Below, in pieces: positions 1-4,705 of a stretch of DNA of 5,310 nt (position 1 is its first letter; each line of letters begins with the position of its first letter). The stretch covers positions 1 to 5,310 of the forward strand of contig DATDRM010000338.1 in assembly GCA_035291705.1 (NCBI GenBank), in the 5' to 3' direction. A model generated the notes under the pieces. The model was not told the DNA's origin, made no database searches, and saw only the letters and a program-made list of their open reading frames with translations. Both the position numbers and the translations under genes were made by a program. This DNA comes from DATDRM01 sp035291705. Its GTDB lineage: Bacteria > Chloroflexota > Anaerolineae > Anaerolineales > UBA4823.

Positions 1-1161
1 TGGCATCCCCGGATCCACCTCGCGCGCCCAGGCATTGATACCGCCCTTGAGGTTCTTCACCTTGCGGAAACCGGCACTCGCCAGCAGCTCCAGAGCGCGC
101 GCCGAGCGTGTGCCCCCTTTGCAGAAGACTACCATCTCCTCAGCGCTATCCAGCTCGGACAGGCGCTCAGCCAGCTGGCCCAGCGGGATGAGCGTGGCGC
201 CTTCGAGGTGGGAGATCTCTAACTCGTGAGGTTCGCGCACATCGAGCAGGTGGATCGGCTCGCCTTGTTCCAGGCGTTCGGCCAGCTGGCTGACATCAAT
301 ATCCCAACCGCCGCCCACACTGCCCTGCTCGTGGTCATGGCCCGGCACTCCGCAGAACGCCTCATAGTCGATCAGCGCAGTGACTTCCGGCTCCGGCCCG
401 CAAATCCTGCACTTCGGATTCTTACGCAGCGAGACAAAGTCAAACGACATATCCAGGGCGTTGAACAATAACAGGCGTCCGATCAGGGGCTGGCCGATGC
501 CCAGGATCAACTTCAGCGCCTCGGTGGCTTGCAGCGTGCCGATCGTGCCCGGCAGGACGCCCAGCACCCCGCCCTCGGCGCAGGACGGCACCAACCCAGG
601 CGGCGGCGGCTCGGGGAACAGGCAGCGATAACACGGCCCGCGGCGGGCGTCAAACACACTCACCTGCCCGTCAAAGCGGAAGATCGAGCCATATACGTTG
701 GGCTTGCCCAGCAGGACGCACAAGTCATTCGTCAGGTAGCGCGTGGGAAAGTTGTCCGTGCCGTCGATCAAAATATCATATTCCTGGGCGATGCGCATGG
801 CATTCTCGGAGGTGAACGGCTCGTTGTACACGTCCACCTGGATCTCGGGATTGATATCCAGCATGCGTCGGCGAGCTGATTCCACTTTAAGCGTGCCCAG
901 CCCGGAGGTGCCGTGGATCACCTGGCGCTGCAGGTTGGAGAAATCCACCACGTCATAGTCCACCAACCCGATGCGGCCCACTCCGGCTGCCGCTAGGTAG
1001 AGGGCTACCGGGGAACCGAGGCCGCCGGTGCCGATGACCAGCACACTGGCCGATTTAAGCTTCTTTTGTCCGCTCAGCCCTACTTCGGGGATGAGCAGGT
1101 GGCGGCTATAACGCAGGATCTCTTCATGCGACAGTTCGACATTACCATTCACTCCAGCCAT
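1..1161 (-). CDS. moeZ: MoeZ/MoeB-type sulfur-carrier adenylyltransferase with C-terminal rhodanese domain (3' end cut by window)
   Basis: E1-like enzyme that adenylates the C-terminal Gly-Gly of a ubiquitin-like sulfur carrier and, through its rhodanese domain, passes on persulfide sulfur to make a thiocarboxylate. I read 387 codons from ATG 1161-1159 to base 1 with no stop; the family is usually about 380-395 aa, so only a few residues are probably missing. Visible parts: ATP-binding GTGGLGS (residues 44-50), NLQRQ (76-80), GTDNFPTRY (134-142), zinc pairs CYRC (177-180) and CRIC (251-254), conserved Cys194 in PSCAEGG, then a rhodanese domain (about 287-387) with active loop CKGGTRS (Cys347). 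AAGGA lies about 7 nt before the ATG. It is last of the five visible minus-strand genes, 50 nt after the thioredoxin gene. Known family: M. tuberculosis MoeZ serves both CysO and MoaD; here CysO is the neighbour and inferred partner, though molybdopterin or thiamine carriers elsewhere could also be clients. Confidence 0.95.
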   Translation of the reverse strand, partial: MAGVNGNVELSHEEILRYSRHLLIPEVGLSGQKKLKSASVLVIGTGGLGSPVALYLAAAGVGRIGLVDYDVVDFSNLQRQVIHGTSGLGTLKVESARRRMLDINPEIQVDVYNEPFTSENAMRIAQEYDILIDGTDNFPTRYLTNDLCVLLGKPNVYGSIFRFDGQVSVFDARRGPCYRCLFPEPPPPGLVPSCAEGGVLGVLPGTIGTLQATEALKLILGIGQPLIGRLLLFNALDMSFDFVSLRKNPKCRICGPEPEVTALIDYEAFCGVPGHDHEQGSVGGGWDIDVSQLAERLEQGEPIHLLDVREPHELEISHLEGATLIPLGQLAERLSELDSAEEMVVFCKGGTRSARALELLASAGFRKVKNLKGGINAWAREVDPGMP

Positions 1162-1211
1162 CAGATATTCCTTATTTAATTGGGACACGGATTGGACAGA
1201 TTGTTCCTTGC

Positions 1212-1688
1212 TCAGCGGGAGGCAATCTCTTGCAACTTTCGCCAAGCGTTTCTAACCGCCTGGATGAGATCAGTGTCTTGATCCACCTCTTCGATCTGCT
1301 TGAGCAGTTTTTCCGCGCTGGCGACGCCGTGATTGACGCGGCGTGGACGGCCGCGCCGATCGATAATAAAGGTAGTTGGGACGCTGAGCACACCCCAATA
1401 ATCGGCCAGGTCCGGCCGGGCGGAGGCGTCCACTTCGATCACCTGTAAGCCATCGCCCAGGCGATCTTTGAGACGCGCCAGGGCTGGGCGTTGGAGCGTC
1501 TTGCAAGGGGCGCAGGCCGGCGTGGTGAAGTAGAGGATGGCGGGTACTCCTGGACGAATCGACTCCAACCCCAGGCGTTTTCCCCGCGCCCGAGCCAGAA
1601 TCACCTGGTTCGTTACCCAGTATACACCGATCCCGGCTCCAGCGATCAAGAACGCCCACAGCGATCTGACCAAAATCTCGCTGAGCAT
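1212..1688 (-). CDS. Membrane-anchored thioredoxin-like protein (CAPC active site)
   Basis: 158-aa thioredoxin-fold protein with one N-terminal membrane helix (about residues 9-31). The fold carries a canonical redox motif Cys59-Ala-Pro-Cys62 in FTTPACAPCK, and the cis-proline loop SVPT (Pro104). The start ATG at 1688-1686 lies 2 nt after the stop of the upstream CysO-DUF4395 gene, so translational coupling is likely; no clear Shine-Dalgarno is seen. A longer in-frame reading starting further upstream overlaps that gene and has no thioredoxin features, so it was not used. Charges flanking the helix (RARGKR just after it, residues 33-38) suggest by the positive-inside rule that the thioredoxin domain faces the cytoplasm, unlike the usual extracytoplasmic TlpA/ResA anchors. 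Inferred role: reducing disulfides or persulfides in the sulfur-transfer chain, possibly with the Cys-x-x-Cys of the neighbouring DUF4395 domain. The exact substrate is unknown. Confidence 0.9.
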   Translation of the reverse strand: MLSEILVRSLWAFLIAGAGIGVYWVTNQVILARARGKRLGLESIRPGVPAILYFTTPACAPCKTLQRPALARLKDRLGDGLQVIEVDASARPDLADYWGVLSVPTTFIIDRRGRPRRVNHGVASAEKLLKQIEEVDQDTDLIQAVRNAWRKLQEIASR

Positions 1689-1690
1689 GG

Positions 1691-2425
1691 CTACTTTGGC
1701 CGCATACCGGGAAAGGTGCCCTCCGGTGGGGCTTTGACAAAACCGGGAACGTCCAGGCGATTGAGCCAGTAATATACTGCGCAGCCAGCGCAAAAACCAG
1801 CGAACAGATTGAGCGCCGCCAGGGCGATTACCAACCAAACCAGCCCCCAACCGAGCGCAGTTGCCCCGCCGGAGAGCGCCAGCTCCCCACCCGCCAGGAC
1901 CACAGCCCCGAAGCCCTGCGCAAAGCGGTGCGGCTCGGGGTTGTCTTTGCGCAGGTCTGGCTTGATCCAGCCCAACGGTTTGAGACCCCGCCGGTATATA
2001 AATCCAAAGGCGGGGATTTTCAGCACAGTCCCGACGGCCATCAGGAAGGTCACCAACGCAGCCAACCACGGGGCGTCGAGGATAAAGGCGACCAGGTTCA
2101 GGCCGATGATGAAGGCCTGGTTCGTGCGCAAGGCGGAATGATCGACTTCCCCTGTCCCACCAGCGATGCTGGGGACGATCATCAGCCGGTCGCCCTCCTT
2201 CAGGGGAGTATCTAACCCGTGCAGATGGCGGATGTCTTCTTTATCGAGGTACAGGTTGACAAATGGGCGTAGCTCGCCTTTACCATTGAAAAGGTGCTGG
2301 CGCAGGGCGGGATACTGGGCAATGAAATCGTCCATCGCTTCGGCGGCAGTCTCTCCACCCACCTGGACTTCAGCCAGGCCATTTGTATATGAACGCAATG
2401 GGGAGGGAATTTTTATCGTTGGCAT
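1691..2425 (-). CDS. cysO: CysO-like ubiquitin-fold sulfur carrier fused to a DUF4395 membrane domain
   Basis: 244-aa fusion. Residues 1-90 are a beta-grasp sulfur carrier of the MoaD/ThiS/CysO type. From memory of M. tuberculosis CysO, the stretch FVNLYLDKEDIR (55-66) and the end IVPSIAGG (83-90) match closely, including the terminal Gly-Gly that is normally adenylated and thiocarboxylated. The reading frame then continues (TGEVDHSALRTNQAF, 91-105) into a DUF4395-type integral membrane domain with about four helices (roughly 101-117, 119-138, 171-190, 195-217). A basic loop of about 30 residues between helices 2 and 3, and CAGC at 212-215, are also present. Basic loops suggest both termini are cytoplasmic. 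ATG 2425 is preferred because the carrier family begins there; an in-frame TTG at 2461 would add 12 residues and lacks a ribosome site. The stop lies 2 nt before the thioredoxin ATG. Open question: the Gly-Gly is not C-terminal, so it needs cleavage or works differently. Domain identities are firm; the gene symbol refers to the carrier half only. Confidence 0.92.
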   Translation of the reverse strand: MPTIKIPSPLRSYTNGLAEVQVGGETAAEAMDDFIAQYPALRQHLFNGKGELRPFVNLYLDKEDIRHLHGLDTPLKEGDRLMIVPSIAGGTGEVDHSALRTNQAFIIGLNLVAFILDAPWLAALVTFLMAVGTVLKIPAFGFIYRRGLKPLGWIKPDLRKDNPEPHRFAQGFGAVVLAGGELALSGGATALGWGLVWLVIALAALNLFAGFCAGCAVYYWLNRLDVPGFVKAPPEGTFPGMRPK

Positions 2426-2455
2426 GTCTATCCATCCGAGATTTCTAAGGTTTTT

Positions 2456-2497
2456 ACGCAATACAGGATACGTGATGCGTAATGGGTGATAGGTAAG
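2456..2497. repeat. Six degenerate 7-bp tandem units between mec and cysO
   Basis: The spacer between the JAMM and CysO genes contains six consecutive heptamers starting at 2456, 2463, 2470, 2477, 2484 and 2491. They fit a loose consensus RSGTRAT (for example ACGTGAT, GCGTAAT, GGGTGAT). The outer units also form a 7-bp inverted repeat, TTACGCA at 2454-2460 and TGCGTAA at 2476-2482. No coding role is supported. It may be a decayed simple repeat or a weak RNA hairpin modulating expression between the two genes. Confidence 0.5.
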
Positions 2498-2498
2498 T

Positions 2499-2930
2499 TC
2501 AATCTCGCACTAAGATTTGCTCCTCTTCAAATTGGGAGCGATCTTCGGCCAGCAGCCAGGCGCGACTCTCGACGGCGCGCCTGGTTTGGACGCTGGTGAT
2601 CAGGTAGGAAAACGAGGGCCAGGCCCACTGGCGATCGAACTCCGAAGGACGGTTGGGGTGGTCGGGATGCGAGTGAAACACGCCGATCAGCTCCAGGTCC
2701 AGGCGTTCGGCCTCGCTTTCTCCCAACAAGTACTCCTGTGGGGAGAACAGGTAGCGATTGTGACGGGCAGCCTCCTCGCGCGCATTAGGCAGTGACAGGA
2801 TCGAGACCACCCGCTTATTTCCTCCATCTATCTTGCCCAATAGCAGACCGGCGCCTTCTTCCGGATAGGCCTGCTCACCGTGGGCGTGGATCTGGCTCAG
2901 GATAGCGCCGGGTATCTCCAGGGCAGTCAT
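2499..2930 (-). CDS. mec: JAMM/MPN+ zinc metalloprotease, Mec-like (CysO-cysteine hydrolase)
   Basis: 143-aa JAMM-domain isopeptidase. In M. tuberculosis, Mec hydrolyses the CysO-Cys adduct to release cysteine and regenerate CysO, using zinc. All catalytic elements are visible: Glu25 in YPEEGAGLLLG, and the full H-x-H-x7-S-x2-D signature in HSHPDHPNRPSEFD (His86, His88, Ser96, Asp99). The start is ATG 2930-2928, which overlaps the cysM stop in an ATGA arrangement and is preceded by GGGAGAG. A TTG four codons upstream (2942) is less likely. Length is typical of stand-alone bacterial JAMM proteins. It sits directly before the CysO-DUF4395 gene, 73 nt upstream. Besides releasing cysteine, it is a natural candidate to cut after the internal Gly-Gly of the fusion, as JAMM proteins trim other carriers (for example QbsD on QbsE). 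That second role is inference. Confidence 0.93.
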   Translation of the reverse strand: MTALEIPGAILSQIHAHGEQAYPEEGAGLLLGKIDGGNKRVVSILSLPNAREEAARHNRYLFSPQEYLLGESEAERLDLELIGVFHSHPDHPNRPSEFDRQWAWPSFSYLITSVQTRRAVESRAWLLAEDRSQFEEEQILVRD

Positions 2931-3874
2931 GCTCTCTCCCAAAACTTTTCACTCAGGTACTTATAACCGGCGTCTGGGAAGAGAGTCACTACCAGGCCAG
3001 TCTCCAGTCCGGCGGCAACCTGCAGAGCGGCCACTGCTGCCGCGCCGGAAGAGATACCCACAAACAGCCCTTCCTGGCGCGCCAGGCGCAAGGTCATCTC
3101 GTAAGCTGCCTCAGTCGAGATTTCCAGGGTGCGGTCGGGCAAAGTGGGGTCGAAGATCCCCGGCTGGATGGCGGTTGGCATGTGCTTCAACCCCTCTAAT
3201 CCATGGAAGGCCCCATCGGGTTGGAAGGCAACGATCTGGATGGCAGGGTTACACTGGCGCATGTAACGACCCGTGCCCATCAGAGTGCCGGAGGTGCCTA
3301 AACCGGCCACAAAATGGGTCAGGCCACCGCCAGTCTGCTGGAAGATCTCAGGGCCGGTGGTCAGGTAATGAGCCTGCCAATTGGCCGGGTTATTGTATTG
3401 GTCGGCGTAGTAGTAGCGTTCAGGGGCCTCGGCCGCCATCCGACGGGCGACCCGCAGGGCACCATCTGACCCCTCCAGCGGATCGGTCAGCACCAGCTCA
3501 GCCCCCAGGGCGCGTAAGATCGCTAACCGCTCCGGGCTGGCATTGCCCGGGATGGCCAAGGTCACCGGGATGCCCAGCGCTGCGCCAAAGGTGGCGTAGG
3601 CGATGCCCATATTACCAGAGGTGGAGTCGAGCAGCCGCTGGCCAGCGGACAGGCGCCCTTCGGCCAACGCCAAGCGCAGGATATTGAGCGCCGGGCGGTC
3701 CTTAACCGAACCGCCTGGGTTGAACCATTCCGCCTTGGCGTATACCTGCACGCCTGGGGAGAGCCGGGCCAGGCGACGCAAAGGCAGCAGCGGAGTATTG
3801 CCAACCGCCGCCTCCAACCCGAAAGTGGGCGGGGCGATCAGTTGGGCCTTTGAATCAACGACAAGGGTGTTCAT
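2927..3874 (-). CDS. cysM: Cysteine synthase, CysM (O-phosphoserine/CysO-type) family
   Basis: 315-aa PLP-dependent cysteine synthase of the beta family (fold type II), first gene of the operon. It makes an aminoacrylate from an activated serine and adds sulfur. Visible features: Schiff-base lysine Lys58 in NPGGSVKDR, substrate loop STSGNMG (84-90), phosphate-binding GLGTSGT (191-197), GISSGA (273-278). NPANWQAHYLTTGPE, THFVAGLGT, TLMGTGRYMR and DAGYKYLS strongly resemble M. tuberculosis CysM, which uses O-phosphoserine and CysO thiocarboxylate, more than O-acetylserine CysK. The position I align with its phosphate-binding Arg220 is Asp here (QPDG, Asp220), so the donor may differ. Start ATG 3874 is supported by AGGAAG and AGGA just upstream. 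An in-frame ATG at 3970 would add a 32-residue hydrophobic extension spanning the terminator-like hairpin and is rejected. The stop overlaps the JAMM start by 4 nt. Confidence 0.95.
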   Translation of the reverse strand: MNTLVVDSKAQLIAPPTFGLEAAVGNTPLLPLRRLARLSPGVQVYAKAEWFNPGGSVKDRPALNILRLALAEGRLSAGQRLLDSTSGNMGIAYATFGAALGIPVTLAIPGNASPERLAILRALGAELVLTDPLEGSDGALRVARRMAAEAPERYYYADQYNNPANWQAHYLTTGPEIFQQTGGGLTHFVAGLGTSGTLMGTGRYMRQCNPAIQIVAFQPDGAFHGLEGLKHMPTAIQPGIFDPTLPDRTLEISTEAAYEMTLRLARQEGLFVGISSGAAAVAALQVAAGLETGLVVTLFPDAGYKYLSEKFWERA

Positions 3875-3877
3875 TAT

Positions 3878-3889
3878 TCCTATCTTCCT
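3878..3889 (-). promoter_or_regulatory. Ribosome binding site of cysM
   Basis: On the minus strand AGGAAG (3889-3884, 9 nt from the ATG) and AGGA (3881-3878, 3 nt from the ATG) precede ATG 3874. Their position decides this start over the in-frame ATG at 3970. Confidence 0.7.
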
Positions 3890-3922
3890 GGCTTTATTAA
3901 ACCAGTACAGCCAACAGAGAAC

Positions 3923-3950
3923 AAAAAAGGGCAGCGTAACTCGCCATGCC
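3923..3950 (-). terminator. Terminator-like hairpin with T6 run inside the cysM leader
   Basis: On the minus strand GGCA (3950-3947) pairs with TGCC (3933-3930), and GCG (3944-3942) pairs with CGC (3936-3934). A 2-nt bulge lies on the 5' side and the loop is 5 nt. One C (3929) and then six T (3928-3923) follow. The stem is short and bulged, so it would be a weak, conditional terminator, which suits an attenuator. It ends about 48 nt before the cysM start codon and lies inside the transcript, not at its end. Confidence 0.5.
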
Positions 3951-4018
3951 ATACTTGCTTTGGTTCGCATGCGGAGTCACAACCACCCTTGGTCGGCTGT
4001 TGGCCGGCAGATTGACGA

Positions 4019-4040
4019 GGCGGTGGTTATGAACCCCGCC
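4019..4040 (-). other. Leader hairpin overlapping the stop codon of the leader ORF
   Basis: On the minus strand GGCGG (4040-4036) and GGTT (4035-4032) pair with AACC (4028-4025) and CCGCC (4023-4019). One A is bulged (4024) and the loop is 3 nt, giving nine base pairs, mostly GC. The 5' arm lies in codons 8-11 of the leader ORF, and the stop TAA is in the loop and start of the 3' arm. A ribosome stalled at the Cys codons or sitting at the stop would therefore affect it differently. Confidence 0.65.
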
Positions 4041-4062
4041 CGATACAGGAGCAAATGAACAT
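4027..4062 (-). CDS. Putative cysteine-containing leader peptide MFICSCIGRGS
   Basis: An 11-codon ORF with ATG at 4062-4060 and TAA at 4029-4027. The Cys codons TGC and TGT are codons 4 and 6. A Shine-Dalgarno GGAG (4072-4069) sits 6 nt before the ATG, in the loop of a small hairpin. It begins about 37 nt after the predicted start of transcription of the cys operon and ends inside a strong hairpin. Two Cys in 11 residues is far above typical bacterial use. By analogy with amino-acid leader peptides, and with polycysteine leader ORFs known in mycobacteria, it probably senses Cys-tRNA supply. The peptide itself need have no function. Too short for statistical support, so this rests on ribosome site, composition and place. 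Confidence 0.55.
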   Translation of the reverse strand: MFICSCIGRGS

Positions 4063-4105
4063 CGAGTTCTCCAAAACCCGAATATTTATGACAAAACTTA
4101 TAGTA

Positions 4106-4133
4106 ATTATAAACAACGAGCGTAAATTGTCAA
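4106..4133 (-). promoter_or_regulatory. Predicted promoter of the cys operon
   Basis: On the minus strand TTGACA (4133-4128) and TATAAT (4111-4106) are separated by 16 nt, both perfect sigma-70 consensus boxes. Transcription would begin near 4099. The -35 box lies inside the left arm of a 10-bp inverted repeat shared with the divergent promoter. Confidence 0.75.
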
Positions 4134-4157
4134 GAGGTTTTTCGAATCTCTTGACAA
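4127..4157. repeat. Perfect 10-bp inverted repeat carrying both divergent -35 boxes
   Basis: TTGTCAAGAG (4127-4136) and CTCTTGACAA (4148-4157) are perfect inverse complements separated by 11 nt. Each arm holds an outward-pointing TTGACA. It sits upstream of both transcripts, so it would act as DNA, probably an operator through which one protein could control both the cys operon and the GntR gene. The regulator is not identified. Confidence 0.7.
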
Positions 4158-4179
4158 AATCCAAAAATTCATATACAAT
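4151..4179 (+). promoter_or_regulatory. Predicted promoter of the GntR-SPFH unit
   Basis: TTGACA (4151-4156) and TACAAT (4174-4179) with 17-nt spacing, close to the sigma-70 consensus. The start would be near 4186, leaving a leader of about 49 nt. The -10 box is also the first unit of the octamer repeat array, so a repeat-binding protein would directly block it. Confidence 0.75.
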
Positions 4180-4221
4180 TATACAAAGATACAATTATAC
4201 AATGCTACAATCAGACAATTA
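4174..4221 (+). repeat. Six tandem 8-bp units (TACAATNN) in the gntR promoter
   Basis: Units start every 8 bp at 4174, 4182, 4190, 4198, 4206 and 4214. Four begin exactly TACAAT; the second is TACAAA and the last GACAAT. Units 1 and 3 are identical (TACAATTA). The array spans the -10 box, the start site and the 5' leader, ending 13 bp before the GntR start codon. It may be an iterated operator for the GntR protein itself, or a simple repeat prone to slippage. Confidence 0.65.
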
Positions 4222-4234
4222 AAGTAGCGGTAGT

Positions 4235-4657
4235 ATGGAGATCAGCCTCAACTTTCGCTCGGGTATCCCGATTTATATACAGATCATGGAGCAGATCAAG
4301 CGCCAGATCGCAGGTGGTGCCCTGCATCCTGGCGACCAGCTGCCGACTGTGCGGCAGATGGCGACCGACCTGCGGGTCAACTTTAATACCATCGCCCGCG
4401 CCTATCGTTTGTTAGACGAAGCGGGCATCATCTCCACGCAGCACGGTCGCGGGACTTACATCTTGGAAGAAACCTCGGCCGAAACTTCCACACAGCTGCG
4501 CCAGCAGGCATTAGAAGAGCTGACCCTGCGTTACCTGGAGACTGCGGTCCGCCTGGGATTCCCTCCACAGGAGGTGGCAAGCCTGTTTGAGGCCTCCCTG
4601 GAGAAATGGAAGGCTCCGGGCTCTTCCTCGGGCGACGAAGCGGAAGATTATGAATAA
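4235..4657 (+). CDS. GntR-family transcriptional regulator, YtrA-like
   Basis: 140-aa regulator. Residues 11-76 form the GntR winged helix-turn-helix: IPIYIQIMEQIKRQI, then PGDQLPTVRQMA, the recognition region around VNFNTIARAYRLL (48-60), and the wing GIISTQHGRGTYI (64-76). The short remainder (77-140) is helical, with no FadR, HutC or aminotransferase effector domain, which places it in the short YtrA-like group. Such proteins typically repress their own operons, often membrane transport genes. ATG 4235 is used because the N-terminus fits the family; its ribosome site is weak. It is divergent from the cys operon and 48 nt upstream of the SPFH gene, so autoregulation and control of the SPFH gene are the simplest inference. 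Control of the cys operon through the shared inverted repeat is possible but unproven. The effector is unknown. Confidence 0.93.
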   Translation: MEISLNFRSGIPIYIQIMEQIKRQIAGGALHPGDQLPTVRQMATDLRVNFNTIARAYRLLDEAGIISTQHGRGTYILEETSAETSTQLRQQALEELTLRYLETAVRLGFPPQEVASLFEASLEKWKAPGSSSGDEAEDYE

Positions 4658-4672
4658 CGGGCGCTCGCCCGT
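4657..4672 (+). other. GC-rich hairpin right after the gntR stop codon
   Basis: ACGGGC (4657-4662) and GCCCGT (4667-4672) form a perfect 6-bp stem with a 4-nt loop. It starts at the last base of the gntR stop. No T-run follows (purine-rich sequence does), so it is not a standard intrinsic terminator. It may stabilise or separate the two messages of the gntR-SPFH unit. Confidence 0.45.
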
Positions 4673-4705
4673 ACAAGATAAAGATAAAAGGAGAAAGAGG
4701 AGTAT

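Larger units (their letters stand above)
3875..4099 (-). promoter_or_regulatory. Structured 5' leader of the cys operon, candidate cysteine attenuator
   Basis: About 225 nt lie between the predicted transcription start (near 4099) and cysM. In transcript order they hold a hairpin CGGGTT/AACTCG (4080-4063) exposing GGAG in its loop, an 11-codon ORF with two Cys codons (4062-4027), and a strong hairpin around that ORF's stop codon (4040-4019). Next come a small CGGC/GCCG hairpin (4006-3994), a GGTGGTT segment (3987-3981) able to pair with AACCACC (4028-4022) instead, and a terminator-like hairpin with T6 (3950-3923). Mutually exclusive helices plus a Cys-containing leader peptide before a cysteine biosynthesis operon are the hallmarks of attenuation. 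No known riboswitch consensus was recognised. The direction of control cannot be settled without folding. Confidence 0.55.

Noticed and set aside
1689..2069. Long in-frame extension upstream of the thioredoxin gene
   Set aside because: It is an open frame overlapping the well-supported CysO-DUF4395 gene on the same strand. Its translation is rich in Arg, Gly and Pro with no domain.
2426..2461. TTG start adding 12 residues to the CysO-DUF4395 protein
   Set aside because: There is no ribosome site before it, it lies in the heptamer repeat, and the carrier family begins at ATG 2425.
2929..3687. Plus-strand open frame of about 250 codons opposite cysM
   Set aside because: Arg/Pro/Gly-rich shadow of the cysM codons with no recognisable domain or ribosome site.
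3875..3970. In-frame N-terminal extension of CysM from ATG 3970 with a hydrophobic segment
   Set aside because: Family homology begins near ATG 3874, which has its own ribosome site. The extension overlaps the terminator-like hairpin and T6 run of the leader.
3966..3973. CGCATGCG palindrome in the cysM leader
   Set aside because: Only 8 bp with no room for an RNA loop, and common by chance in GC-rich DNA.
3981..3990. AAGGGTGG on the minus strand, resembling the conserved T-box element, before a cysteine operon
   Set aside because: The continuation does not match the required TGGNACCGCG, and I see no convincing stem I or specifier loop. A leader peptide explains the region better. A covariance-model search for T-box leaders would settle it.
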